This document shows positions 11,101 through 21,635 of a DNA stretch of 64,000 nt, one piece after another (the first letter of the stretch is position 1; each line of letters starts with the position of its first letter). This DNA is from Cotesia glomerata (Eukaryota > Arthropoda > Insecta > Hymenoptera > Braconidae): NCBI RefSeq assembly GCF_020080835.1, contig NC_058159.1, forward strand, positions 24,896,474 through 24,960,473, in the 5' to 3' direction. The position numbers and the translations under genes are program-made. The notes beneath the pieces are model-generated. The model made no database searches, had not been told where the DNA came from, and was given only the letters and a program-made list of their open reading frames with translations.

Positions 11101-13965
11101 TTTTTAAAAAATTTTAAAAACACTATTGTTATTGTTATTTAAATAGAAAAATAATATTCGAGTTTTTATAATGTCTAATAAATATTTGAGCGATGACTAT
11201 TAGAGGATAATGGAGTCGTCGGTGATGTTTTTCTAGTGCTCTTCAAAGTGCGGCAAAGGTTCCATGAACAGGACAGTTGTCTGTATAACTAGCGGAGAGC
11301 CTTGTCCAGTGTCAGCTCGGCCAATTGATGAGAGAGCCTGCGAGGCATCTTGTGAAACTCACCCACAGCACGAGTCCATGTGGCTCTACACCGAGTGGAC
11401 TTCGAAGGTGAAAAACTCTTAGTATAATTAGTTTCAACATTTAAAGCCCCGAGTCCAGAGTCCAGAGGAAATTGCATATAATATAATAATAAAATATTCA
11501 AGAGCTTTTCCTCGAGGGTGTGATTGATGCCCACTAACGCTAGTCAGCTTGTCATTTTTGAGCAAACTTTCTAGTATACACACAACAAATAAGTATGAGA
11601 ATTTAAAATAGGCGCGTGGCGGTTAAACGAACCCTTTTTAACTCGATGACGCCGTAAGAGCTTTATGATAAAATACTGGTGAGCAAACACCGCCATCAGA
11701 TGTATAGAAAAATAGGGAATCTTATATTTTATCTGTAAATATAAATATTAAAGAACGGATATCTTAATTAAACAATCACCTTGCTCGTTGTTTGATAACT
11801 CGCATCGTTCTCACGTCATGAAAACAAACCTTTGTAGTCATTCTTATAGTTTATATCACTTTTTTTTTCGTTATCTTTTTTTATAATTTTTTTACCTTAA
11901 GGACGTATATAAATAAAGTTTATTTTTATATGGAAATAAAATACGTTCGAAAAGAATTATTACTTTCTTTTAATATCAAAGCTCTAATAATATATTTCCT
12001 TCAGTTTACATAATAATTATAATTTAATCAAAAAAGATTGTTCTTTGATAAATAGCACCATTTTATAATATTTTTATGTTTTAATTTTATTTAACTAACT
12101 GTTAGAATCAGTATCAAATAATATTTTTAAATAAAAAAGAATTTTAATTTTTTTTTGACTAAAAAATTTTCATTTTTAAATTCTAGTAAAAAAAAAAAAT
12201 GTCTAATTACACGGAAAAAAATAAGATGACACTGGATATCATCCCAAATTATACAGATTGAAAAAAAAATTCAGATAGTAGCGAGTATAATCCAGATTAC
12301 AATGAGTATAACCCAGATACCACGCTGTATAATCTGGATTTCTTTAGCAACTATCTGAAATTTTTTTTCACCACAGATATCACTAAATATAATCTGGGAT
12401 GATGTCCAGTATCATCTTGTTCTTTCCGTGTAGATAATATAGCAGCAATATGTAAATTATAAAATATAAAATTATGATTTTTCATGAGAGTACTTAAAAA
12501 ATTAAATATTTAATCACTTAAAATTGTATAAAAATGACCTTTAACCTGCTGTAAATTTTACTCAGCGATCAATAAGCAATAACTCTTCAAACATCAAATA
12601 TTTGGCTCAATCTAATAACAAGGTTCACTGATGAAAGTCCTTATGCTCGATATATCTCGATAAACATGTACTGAAAGTTAAACGTCTTGTAACGAAAATT
12701 ACACGTACTTTCCTTGAACTATAAATTATTTGTCTTAGTGTCCGGCAGAATGTGAGCGTGAGATGGAGACGAGGCGTATTGCTTGCGGCGGTGCAAACGA
12801 ATTATTTTGCGATTCCACGAAGAGACCGGCGACAGAGAGGCGGTGCTCGTTCAATGAAACTAGGAGTTGTGGTGCCCGTTGGTTCACTGGACCGTGGTCT
12901 TTGGTAAGCATCATCATTAGTTAATGTCGTCAGGTACACTCACTATTTACCTGTACGTACACATTCATCAATCCAGATTCACATGAACACAGAGAGTCCT
13001 ATTCCTATTCTCGTTCTCGCTCCTATAATAATATCCATTAATAAATAATAGCGAATACATAAATAAATAAATATATAAATTAAATGTGAAGTAATAACAG
13101 TTGTAGATTGAGTAAATGAAATAAATAAAATAATTTACAGTGTTCCGTGGCCTGTGGAGAAGGTATTGCCCGTCGAGAGGTGATTTGCATTGGCAACTCG
13201 TCCGGTGAATCAAAGATACTCACCGAAAGTAATTGCAGCTCAACGAGGCCGCCAGCCGAGCAAGTTTGCCGCATGCCTCAGTGCCCACCCGAGTGGTTTA
13301 CGTCCGATTGGAGCATGGTAATTTTCGGGATACTCTCTGTAGTAATAAGCGCATCTCATTTCTCATCACCGCTACCTGTCTTCATCAGTATCAGCTTCAT
13401 TACTATTATTATCTTCAATACTTCATTATTTTTTTTCTTTTCAAATTATTCTTACATCTTCTTTTTTATTTTATTCCAGTGTACGGTTTCCTGTGGTGGT
13501 GGCACGCAAGAGCGCGTCGTCAGGTGCTTGGACCAAGGCTTGAGTTCATCTTGCGACACTAAAATAAAGCCCGAGGACCGAAGACCTTGCAACGTTGATC
13601 CTTGCAAAGACGTTTCCCTTGCGCATAAAACTCCAAAAAGTTAGTTTGATTTTTAAAAAATTTTATTATTTCTTCCTGTCTTATCGTATTGATGATGAGA
13701 ATAAAACTTTTTTTATTATTAAATCACCTGAACCAGAGCACTTTATATATGTATTTATTTTTATCAAGTGCTTGGTTTAGTATAGTTGTGAGCCTATAAA
13801 TAATTATTACTGTTATTAATAATTTGAAATGGTTTTTACGTTGTTACAGAAGTACATCTTGCTAACGAGTGTGTTGATAAGTATCCTAACTGCATGTTGG
13901 TAGTTAAAGCTGGTCTCTGCCGCTATAAGTACTACAAGCACTCTTGTTGTGGCTGTCGCAATTAG
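2156..13965 (+). CDS. ADAMTS-like secreted matrix protein with seven TSP1 repeats and a PLAC domain (5' partial)
   Basis: Likely extracellular-matrix glycoprotein of the ADAMTSL family, which lacks the protease domain; the fly relative is lonely heart (loh). Fourteen exons join in frame: 2156-2231, 3146-3294, 4307-4409, 5387-5489, 5562-5737, 6036-6240, 6869-7172, 7633-7856, 7989-8389, 11237-11407, 12739-12903, 13141-13317, 13480-13639 and 13850-13965. They give 842 residues plus a missing N-terminus. Exon 1 is a hydrophobic signal-peptide core (CILLLIILSTASLVHT). TSP1-1 (WGTWSSWSECSRSCGTG) is followed by a Cys-rich block, an ADAMTS spacer (exons at 6036 and 6869), a Lys-rich linker and six more TSP1 repeats. 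The C-terminal PLAC domain has six Cys and ends CCGCRN. There is no zinc-protease HExxH motif and no Kunitz domain, which argues against ADAMTS proteases and papilin. TSP1 repeats 4-7 are each split by a phase-0 intron just before the first Cys. The start codon is not visible. Confidence 0.88.
6400..6565. mobile_element. Palindromic MITE in an ADAMTS-like intron
   Basis: Long imperfect inverted repeat of about 166 bp. The left arm starts TAAGCTCAT and the right arm ends ATGAGCTTA. Both arms carry the inner motif GAGTACCCAC/GTGGGTACTC, and the centre is AT-rich. There is no coding capacity. It sits in the intron between the exons ending at 6240 and starting at 6869. Confidence 0.75.
8489..9733. 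mobile_element. TIR element with TTAA ends, host to a nested SINE
   Basis: The first and last 24 bp are perfect inverted repeats (TTAAGGGGTTATATCC at 8489, complement ending at 9733). TTAA at both outer ends fits a TTAA or TA target site. Once the nested SINE (8575-9059) is removed, the element is about 750 bp with no ORF, so it is non-autonomous. It lies in the 2.85-kb intron between the exons ending at 8389 and starting at 11237. Superfamily is uncertain (piggyBac-like or mariner-like). Confidence 0.85.
8575..9059 (+). mobile_element. tRNA-derived SINE with 13-bp target-site duplication
   Basis: The head has RNA polymerase III promoter boxes: box A TGGCCGAGCGG at 8588-8598 and box B GGTTCGAGCCCC at 8649-8660, with Leu/Ser-type tRNA spacing. 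An unrelated body follows, with an A-rich AATAA-type tail before 9060. The 13-bp direct repeat ATATTCGAGAATA occurs at 8562-8574 and 9060-9072, so the insertion limits are exact. It inserted into the TIR element at 8489-9733. The ORFs inside it are chance frames. Confidence 0.85.
9833..10608. mobile_element. MITE with TACTGATAGAA ends, containing a second MITE
   Basis: The left end TACTGATAGAAAAATTTG and right end TTCTATCAGTGTA are inverted complements. The inner arms share repeated TTAATAATTAATA-type motifs. The outer TATCAGT end also occurs in the element at 19287-19553, so the two appear to be one family. Another inverted-repeat element at 10124-10339 is inserted inside it. Confidence 0.75.
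10124..10339. mobile_element. Nested MITE with AAGGTAAAAGACC ends
   Basis: About 215 bp with arms of roughly 70 bp that are inverted complements. The left end reads TAAGGTAAAAGACCCAG and the right end TAGGTCTTTTATCTTA. Both arms contain the GTTATTGACACT motif. It has no coding capacity and lies inside the MITE at 9833-10608. Confidence 0.8.
10874..10940. repeat. Near-perfect 67-bp hairpin
   Basis: The arms GCTTCGCTCTTCGATAGATAA and its near-exact complement (one mismatch) meet at an AATT centre near 10912. Poly-A lies on the left and poly-T on the right. It would form a stem of more than 25 bp. It may be a minimal foldback element, or an RNA hairpin if transcribed with the host intron. Confidence 0.7.
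12207..12432. mobile_element. MITE with TTACACGGAAAA ends
   Basis: Inverted repeats of about 40 bp: the left end is TTACACGGAAAAAAATAAG and the right end is TCTTTCCGTGTA. Inside are several copies of a TATAATCTGG/CCAGATTATA motif, so the interior is itself foldback-like. About 226 bp, no ORF, in the intron between 11407 and 12739. Confidence 0.8.
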
Positions 13966-14300
13966 TTTCCACAGTACTGGTTTCAGCAGAGTGTTAATCT
14001 TCATTGAGGATGGACGTTTTTATTTATTTAAAAACTCTCAAGCCGGTATCGCGAATCGATTAACATCGACCGCTAAGTATACAGAAGTATTCTCTCGTTT
14101 TTGTTTTATTTTATTATCTTTTTCACTTTGAAAGTGATGCTTATGTTATTATTATTAGTACAACAACGATAACAATAACAATAACAATTAATGTATCGCT
14201 ATGTGAGAGGTATAAATAATTTTATTGTATAGACAAAATTTTCGTACAAATAGAAAATATTAATAAATAAACGCATTTTGCATGATGACTATTTATTTTT
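13966..14300. other. 3' region of the ADAMTS-like gene
   Basis: Follows the TAG stop at 13963-13965. It contains CAATAA-type runs (about 14160-14190) and AATAAA-like sites near 14262-14270 that could serve as polyadenylation signals. No other gene was seen. Confidence 0.4.
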
Positions 14301-15410
14301 ATTTATTTTCCTGGTTAATAATAATCATACCAATTATTAAAAATTTAATTTAAGTAACTATATATTTATGTACAAAGTTATAGAAGTGTTTAATTTTGAT
14401 GTTTTTAGTTAAAAATTTAAAGCTTACATCATTTTTAAATTACTGTAATTTTAATTTAATATAACTGTAAAAGCGTTTAAATGAATAATAAAATTTGAGC
14501 ACAAATTAATTCTACAAAGCAATACCTTATTTATATTATTTGTATTCTTTACAAAGAATAACCTTTACATTATTTGTAGAGCTATCAATAACTTCTAAAA
14601 ATACATGATTATTCTTTATGATACTTACATTAATAATAATTATATTTTTAGTTTTGAAAAAAATGTATAGCGAAAAATTAATCAAATTTCAACTATGATA
14701 GATTTTATATTGATTAATATAACTGTAAAAGCGTTTAAATGAATAATAAAATTTAAGCACAAATTAATTCTGCAAAGCAATGCTTTTACCCGTCCACGGT
14801 TCCTTAAGTTCAACTTTTAAGCCTAAATCTCGAAGAGCAGCTTTAGCTTCAGCTTCAACGGCGACTCCGTGGTTCTTAAATTAAAGGCTTCAGCAAGCAG
14901 TGGCTACGCCATAAGCCACAAACTCCCGAGACTCGGCTCTGTTTTTCACCGCCATGTTCCGGATAGCCCGACAAGCATGTCTCAGAGTTTTGTGGCTCTT
15001 CGGAAACTGCTTCATCGCGTCAAGCATCACGATAGGTGCTCCGCAGTCGTAAAAAACTCCGGCGTTGGAGGAACTACGGAGAGTCAAAGCTGAGATACAT
15101 GAGAAACCTGCAGCGACGACACTCTCTGAACCCTTGAACCTGTTGATCACTGAGACGATAAGCGGACAACTGCCGCGGGTCACGATATAATTCTCAACAT
15201 TGTCGTTAGCAGCCAGAGCACTCAGCAATTTCAGAGCTTGTCTGTTGAGTTTCTCCGGGTCTGGGTGGCTGATCATAACGTCCAAGATTAATGTTAGACC
15301 ACCAGCATCCTAAACGTCTTGACAATATTCATTTCTCACGAAAAGATTCGCCAATGTCACTATCAAGTCATCTACCACTACCTCGTCGTGTTTAAATTTG
15401 ATTAAAGCGT
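14300..15410 (-). pseudogene. Truncated ARMC6 duplicate (last exon plus 3' flank)
   Basis: This is a close copy of the last exon and 3' flank of the intact ARMC6 gene at 28.1-29.75 kb, in the same orientation. Coding similarity runs from about 15395 down to the stop at 14764-14766. Flanking similarity continues to about 14300, matching roughly 27.8-28.1 kb. The copy covers 3' flank and reaches the intron boundary without poly-A, so it is a genomic rather than a retro-copy. It is broken: one GAG codon near 15313 has become TAG, and a small deletion at 14878-14900 disrupts the frame. A 131-codon frame survives at 14890-15285. The three upstream exons are absent. Confidence 0.9.
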
Positions 15411-17529
15411 AGAAAATTTTTTCTTTATACCTCGGTCGAAAGAACGTACTTTCGTCCCTAATGGCAGCGATGAAAGTTTAACATTTACATCCTGTGAACA
15501 GTGCACTTGCGCCCTCTGTAACGGCGATAGGAAAGAATTTCTCATGCGTAATTACACTCGTAACTTTTAAAAACTACAAAGACAAAAACAGAGTCACCAT
15601 CTTAAAATATTTTTTCCCCTTTTTCTTTGCTGCTTTCAGCGCCTTCTACTGTTATGATCGTTGACCAATTGCACGCTTCATAGCGCGAAGCGCGTGAGGT
15701 TGTGCTTTATACTCGACTCGTCAAGGTCAAGCAATTTTATGATCTTTAAATGTCTCTATCACAACCATATTACACTTATACAATAATATAAGTAGATGTA
15801 CACGGAGAAAACACTTAAATTAAACCATCTTTTACTTTCTAAAATCATTTCATGTAGCTATTTTGAAAAAAAACGTTTTGAAAAAAATTTTACGTGGACG
15901 TCCGGATGTCACCCCATTTTGGATGTACCAATGATTACTCCCGAACAAATTGATATTTCAAGACCGGACTTTTTTTATTAGTTTACGAATGCGATGAACT
16001 GGGTCCGTATTTCATATCAGTAGCCTAGTTTACGTATTTTTTTTTTAAATTGAATTTTTATTAAAATTTATTACGATATAACCGTACAAAGACAAACGAA
16101 TTTTTCTTATTTGTCACGTGAAAACTATGGCACCACTTGATAAAGCTAGATTTTTTTTAGACTGCGTGCACATATAACAAGAAAAAAGGGCGCTTTTGGA
16201 TTTTCCAAACTTTTTTATCATTATTCACTCGTCGAAAACCATACTTTATTTTTTCCCTTTTTTTTTGTATATATTTTCTACAGTGTTCCCATCCATCACA
16301 ATAATTTATTACATAATTAATTACATAATTATCGTAAACGTCACATAATTTGAAGCATTGTACGATCGTACATCCGACTTTGATTATGTGACGAAAAGTT
16401 ACGATAAAATGAGTCTTGTACGGTAATTGTACGATAATTTTCGATATGTTTGATTTTCATTCTTATCCGTGCGGGTTTAACTTTCATTTATTACCCGCTC
16501 GAAGTATGCAGCGGCCCGCGGGTGCCCTATCGCCCTACAGTTTATTTTGTTATGCTAATGTTTAATAAATTAATATGAATTAATATATAAAATTGATTAT
16601 TTTTTTTATTTGATTTCATTTCATGAAGAAACATTTTTTTTTGTAAATATTTTTCAAGAGTAAATTTATGTCCGAATTTCAAATGAAAATATTTTGGCAT
16701 AAAAAAAATTTGAACTATGTAAATTTAGTCAAAAACTTAAGTTTAAATTTTTTTTTTGTGCTTCCGATAATTTTTCAGAAGATCCGATAATTTGGCGGCA
16801 CTGTGTCAATCAGACAAGCAAAAGTTTTTGGCAACACTGATTTTCTACTACTCAAGAGCGCGCGAACTTCCTACAGGAGCACGGTCCTTATAGCAAGTTA
16901 TATACAGTACAACCTGGTTATAAGTCACGTTGGATCATCTACTTTCTCTTACAGCTGTTATATCTATGTTTGAAATATTTCATGTTAGTAGAAGAGAGAA
17001 AGAAATATAACTTATGACTAAGTTGTACTATATATTCTAATTTTCATCTCAAAGGTTATTGCAGCTCTGTGCATAGTTACAGTGTTAGTTACATTTTAGA
17101 AATATTTTCTAGAAATTGTTTAGTGCAACATTTTTCCATTACAAAATTATCGAGTGAAAATATAAAAATTGGATTATTGGATAGTTCTTAAATTTTTGTC
17201 GAAAATACTTAATATTAATAAGTTGTTGAAATCATTGTAACCATCTTCAAATAACCTTCAGAACTAAGAAATTTCTACAGAAATAACTAAATAGTAAAAT
17301 CTAATCACATTCTGGTCATTTTTTAGTGATTTCATTGATACATCGGACTCCGGAGTGGCATAAGATTAAATATACCGGAAAATTTACACTATTAATAGTG
17401 TGAAAAAGTGAAAAATCAAAATTTTATAATTCATTATTGAATAAAGTGATTCTTAGTGGTTACTATAGTGAATAACGACTCTTACACTGCAATTATTACA
17501 ATAATTGAAAAAAATTGTAATTGTAAAGG
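15411..17529. other. Gene-free stretch upstream of the ANK-PRANC-like gene
   Basis: No supported coding exon. The 61-codon frame at 15796-15981 has no recognisable features. A region at 16460-16540 is locally GC-richer. A small inverted-repeat element is annotated separately at 16907-17029. The last few hundred bases should hold the promoter and 5' UTR of the gene starting at 17530, but no convincing core motif was seen. Confidence 0.4.
16907..17029. mobile_element. Small MITE with AGTACAAC ends
   Basis: About 123 bp. The left end AGTACAACCTGGTTATAAGT and the right end CTTATGACTAAGTTGTACT are imperfect inverted complements. There is no ORF. It lies 500 bp upstream of the ANK-PRANC-like gene and could contribute to its promoter. 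Confidence 0.6.
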
Positions 17530-19104
17530 ATGGATAGATTGCTCTTAACGATAAAGAGACGTGAGAAGGGTCTGGACGTAGATAAACATAATATGCATGC
17601 TGCAATTGATAAATATCGTTTAGCAGTACGTCAAGCTATTTCAAATCATCAAGCCGGACGTAATAGCTCATTTTTTGAAGATAAAATAATTAACAATGCA
17701 CCTATAGAAACGACTGGAGCTTTTGCTGGATACACAGCATTGCATATAGCTTGTATGGATGGAGATGAAGAATTTATAAGATTATTAGTTGAAGACTACC
17801 ATGCAAATGTAAATGCTGTTGCTGACGATGGAGCTCAACCTATTCACTTTGTGTGTTTATTCGAACCTGAGATGCCTCGGAAGCTTATAGATATTTTGTT
17901 AAGAGCTGGTGCCAACGTTGATGCTGAAATAGAACAAAAACTTTTTACAACATACATTAAAAGTGACAGGTGGCGCAACGATTTTGGGAATAAGATGACT
18001 TTGTTAACTTTTTCGATCTTATATGGTAATAATAATTTGTTTGTGATATCATTAATCGAAGGAAAAGCGAATTTAAAAGTTAAAAGTCTGAAAAATAAAA
18101 CACTGTTGATGTATGCGATAGAGGATAAGGAGGACGTAATCGCATCTTCACTTATACAAAATGTACATGATCATGAATGGATAAACGCCCGTGACAGTGA
18201 TGGTTATCCTGCTACCCATTATAAATTACATCCAAAAAACATAGATGATCGATACGATGATGATAACAACGAATGGTTTTACGTGTTGGATGATTTACAA
18301 AGTGCTAGTTTGATTCACAAATTACTTGATGCCGGTGCTGATGTTAACGCAACCATAAATGAAGATCCAGATACTTTATTATTCAATATGGCGGCTCGCA
18401 AGCATTTTCCAGTTACACTGGATAAATTGTTGGCTCATCAAGGCAATACTTCAAAATCAATGGCTTTGCATTACATATTATGTCCACTTAAAACTCCACA
18501 GACACAATTCAGTGTTAGCAGAAAAATAACAAGTATTAACTTAATTCTAAAAGACCTTATTTATAGACGTGCGTTTGGTTTATTCTTTCCTGAAGATGAA
18601 AAAATATTGATGGACAAGCTAATTGCTGAAGGCATAAATTTCAGGATGCTAACACATACCTACGAACAAAATATTATTCAAGGGGAGTTAAAAACAAAAG
18701 TGCTTAATTATGATGAGAAGAGTATAACGTATTATGACTTTATAATGTCATGCGTTGATGATAAAAAATTACGTTTGATAGTGAAAAATAAATCCTTAAT
18801 AGACGCGTTCGAAAATACCTTCCCGAACCCTAAAACTCCTTCTTTTGTTCTGAAACCTGAAGGTTACCCTAATGTTACTCCTTCTTCTATAAGAGCTTTT
18901 ACTACTGCTGATTATTTTTTCTTCCGAAAACAAATTTCGAATAGAATAGAAAAAACTTCAAGAAGACTTGAGCAGTTAGAAGCATTAAAAAAAGTAGAAA
19001 ATCTCCGTAAAGCTATCCCTTTGCCATATGAATTGGTAATAATAATAGTTGAATATTTTAATTATCAAGACTTCAAAAATTTTATTCAGGCTTTTTATTT
19101 ATAA
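17530..19104 (+). CDS. Intronless ankyrin-repeat protein with PRANC-like C-terminus
   Basis: A single open frame of 524 codons with no introns, unlike every large gene around it. Residues about 75-115 form a clear ankyrin repeat (GYTALHIACMDGDEEFIRLL). Further degenerate repeats follow at about 116-150 (LIDILLRAGANVDAE), 160-225 and 255-310 (LIHKLLDAGADVNATI). The last 30 residues (LPYELVIIIVEYFNYQDFKN) fit the F-box-like PRANC module that ends ankyrin proteins of poxviruses, Wolbachia and parasitoid wasps. In that family PRANC recruits the SCF ubiquitin ligase and the ankyrins choose targets; this role is inferred here. The ATG at 17530 is preceded by in-frame stops. A poly-A signal AATAAA lies near 19258. 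The gene sits in an island bounded by ARMC6 repeats. Base composition resembles its neighbours, so any transfer would be old. Confidence 0.8.
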   Translation: MDRLLLTIKRREKGLDVDKHNMHAAIDKYRLAVRQAISNHQAGRNSSFFEDKIINNAPIETTGAFAGYTALHIACMDGDEEFIRLLVEDYHANVNAVADDGAQPIHFVCLFEPEMPRKLIDILLRAGANVDAEIEQKLFTTYIKSDRWRNDFGNKMTLLTFSILYGNNNLFVISLIEGKANLKVKSLKNKTLLMYAIEDKEDVIASSLIQNVHDHEWINARDSDGYPATHYKLHPKNIDDRYDDDNNEWFYVLDDLQSASLIHKLLDAGADVNATINEDPDTLLFNMAARKHFPVTLDKLLAHQGNTSKSMALHYILCPLKTPQTQFSVSRKITSINLILKDLIYRRAFGLFFPEDEKILMDKLIAEGINFRMLTHTYEQNIIQGELKTKVLNYDEKSITYYDFIMSCVDDKKLRLIVKNKSLIDAFENTFPNPKTPSFVLKPEGYPNVTPSSIRAFTTADYFFFRKQISNRIEKTSRRLEQLEALKKVENLRKAIPLPYELVIIIVEYFNYQDFKNFIQAFYL

Positions 19105-19286
19105 TATGTTCTCTTTTGTAAACAATACTAAATAATTGTATGAGTAGTAAATATAACAAATAGCAAAGAAATGATTACCTTTGTATTTATTTATTCTCAT
19201 TATTCTTTATTGTGTATTAAATGTAAACCAAATTATTGTAAATATTGGGTTACTAACAATAAAGTATTTAATCATCATTACTTTTA

Positions 19287-19553
19287 CACTGATAGAAGGA
19301 TTTCTTAGTATTTAAAAAAGTTTCTTTGTATTTAAGAAATCATTTCGTAAACATAATTTCTTAGTATTTAAAAAATATTTCTTAGTATTTAAGAAATATT
19401 TCTTAAATATTAAGAAATATAAATGCTAAAAAATATTTCTTAAATGCAAAGAAATATTTCTTAAATACTAAGAAATATTTTTTAAATGCCAAGAAATGAT
19501 TTCTTAAATACAAAGAAATCTTCTTAAATGCTAATAAATCTTTCTATCAGTGT
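19287..19553. mobile_element. MITE with CACTGATAGAA ends and internal TTTCTTAGTATTTAAGAAA repeats
   Basis: The left end CACTGATAGAAGGATTTC and right end ATCTTTCTATCAGTG are inverted complements. The interior is made of about ten variants of a TTTCTTAxTATTTAAGAAAT palindromic unit. It lies just after the poly-A signal of the ANK gene. Its ends match those of the element at 9833-10608. Confidence 0.75.
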
Positions 19554-19754
19554 ATTTATAAAATTAAAATGTTTTGTATTCTTAGAGCTGGTAATTGAGA
19601 ATTTAATTAAATAAATTGTGTGTTAATTTATCAGAAACTACGGTTTCTTATTTTAACTATATTTTTTTCAGCTTCCTGCCTTATTAAAAATAAATAAGTT
19701 TTATCAATTGCGATGTCTTATCCGTAAGTATGTGTGAGTGTATTAACTTTACTA

Positions 19755-20289
19755 TAAAAAAAAAATTAGGAAAACGGTTGACCCTAAAGGCCATCTCTGC
19801 AACTTCCCGCTAATTCCGTTAATACCTGGCCGCTTTTTTTGAGCTCTTTTAGCTCAAAAATACAATCTGTGTGTTGTTTTCAGCTCTCCGAGCTCAAAAA
19901 GATACCTTTCCTATGCTTTTGAGCTCTTTGAGCTCAAAAGTCTGACAGAAGTTTCATCGAATACTATTAATTGAATTTTCAAACCGCAATAACTTTTGAA
20001 TGAATAGACTGATTTTTACGTGGTTGGCAGCATTCTACGCAGTTTTTTGAGCTTTATAAAGAATTTTTGAGTTTCAATTGGTCAAACTAGAAATTTCGGA
20101 GTAACTCCGAAAAAACACTTTTTTTGGTATTTTATCGTTCACGATATCTCTCGAATAAATCAACCGATTTTGAGCGGATCGGCAGCGATCGACGTAGTTT
20201 TTCAAGGTTAAAAGCTGATTAGTTTTTAGAATCGATCGGAAAAACCGTTTAAAAGTTATTCCAAATAAACCACTTTTGAAAAAAATTTT
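19755..20289. repeat. Dispersed repeat, truncated copy 1 (ACTTCCCGCTAATTCC family)
   Basis: Starts with AGGAAAACGGTTGACCCT, then AACTTCCCGCTAATTCC, and contains repeated GAGCTC-centred palindromes (TTGAGCTCTTTTAGCTCAA). It is clearly similar to 24258-25168 and 25795-26815. The right end with the complementary AGCGGGAAGTT is missing. No ORF. Confidence 0.75.
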
Positions 20290-20446
20290 TTTATTTTTTT
20301 TAATAATTATTAATTCAATATTATGATAGTATTTAAATTTAGCTGATGAATTTTATAATAACTTTTTTTATTATTTATAACAATAAATAATAACAATAAT
20401 TTTATGATTTTTTTTTTGTTATTATGAACATGCTTCATTTTTATGT

Positions 20447-20531
20447 AAGGTAAAATTCACAAATATAGGTATACAAATACATGGAGTGATCATATACTGG
20501 TACGTGATCATCTATTGGGGCTTTTACCTTA
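20447..20531. mobile_element. 85-bp MITE inside the array
   Basis: It interrupts the first array unit, between ...CATTTTTATGTA and AATTAAATCCC, which other units join directly. Its ends AAGGTAAAA and TTTTACCTTA are inverted complements. Too short to carry any gene. Confidence 0.6.
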
Positions 20532-20629
20532 AATTAAATCCCTAAATTATTGATTTGTTATAACAAACATATATGTTTGTCTGGTTTTGAAAGAAATTAA
20601 TAATATTCCTTGAAAGAGTAGATTCAAGT

Positions 20630-21090
20630 AAAAAAAAACACCATTCGGCAGCCGAAATGGAAGTAGATTTCATCATAAATAGAAAAATATCCCATTCCGA
20701 AGTTATTCGGGTTAAAAAGTGAAAAAATATGAATTTTTATAATTTTGAAAATTTTCAAATCCTGGCATTTCTGAAAAATTTTACGACTACACGTATGATA
20801 TGGCACTTAAATTGAAGCTTATTCAAAGAACTTTCAGATGCAGTTTACAGAATTTCAATAAGTTATCCTATTCCGAAGTTATTCGGGTTAAAAAGTGAAA
20901 AAATATAAATTTTTATGATTTTCAAAATTTTGAAATCTTGGCATTTCTAAATTACTTGACCGATTAAGCTCATCTTCGAACTTGACTTTGGTATTTATCT
21001 GTAGAATAAGTATGTTGAGTTTGGTAGAGATCCGTTGTAAATTGGCGACGCTATCGTCGTGACAAGCCGCGTTATATCCGATATATATAT
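20630..21090. repeat. Transposable-element remnant with internal duplication
   Basis: Two closely similar blocks, at about 20690-20770 and 20867-20945, begin with TATTCCGAAGTTATTCGGGT and continue GTGAAAAAATAT. The right side ends GACAAGCCGCGTTATATCC near 21081. It separates the first and second array units and is not part of the array unit. The family is not recognised. Confidence 0.5.
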
Positions 21091-21234
21091 ATAAGTTAAA
21101 TTAATGAATGATGTAAGGACGGTAGTTCTTAAATTAATATATTTTAGCAAATTAAGCCATGAATCCAAATCCGAAAATTCTTGAAGAATTACTAAATTTT
21201 TATTATGACTTCTTCACCGTAATAATTTTATCGG

Positions 21235-21320
21235 TAGGTATATATACATACGTATATATACACAAGTATATATACATACGTATATATAAATAAGTATATT
21301 TACATACATATATAAACTTT
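21235..21320. repeat. ATATACATACGTAT microsatellite-like tract
   Basis: About 85 bp of imperfect tandem TATATACATACGTATA units. Non-coding. Confidence 0.7.
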
Positions 21321-21575
21321 AGAATCATATGCATTTTCCGACTCAGCTCGACGAGTATAGTCGAAATATAGTTAAATTTTTTATAAGTTCCGTCATGAGG
21401 ACCAATGCTATAGTTAGATTTCTATAAAATCTACTAAAAATGGATAATTTATTCGAGTTAAGGATATGTAAAATTCATTCATTTAATTACTAAAGATTAT
21501 AATTAAAAAAATTCTTGGAATTTTTACGAAAAAGCTTAAAATTATTTACAAAATAAAAATGCCCATTTTCTAGAA

Positions 21576-21635
21576 GAAATCTTTAATGAGAAACTGGACC
21601 TAAAAGATAAATTTCCAAGTACGGCGTTGCGTTAA
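21576..21635 (+). pseudogene. PAH-like gene remnant (C-terminal end)
   Basis: Encodes EIFNEKLDLKDKFPSTALR and a stop, aligning with the C-terminal EIFNEELDLRDEFLNTVLL of the intact gene. Upstream of GAAATC the sequence is the CCCATTTTCTAGAA junction shared by the other deleted copies. No start codon or first helix remains. Confidence 0.85.
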
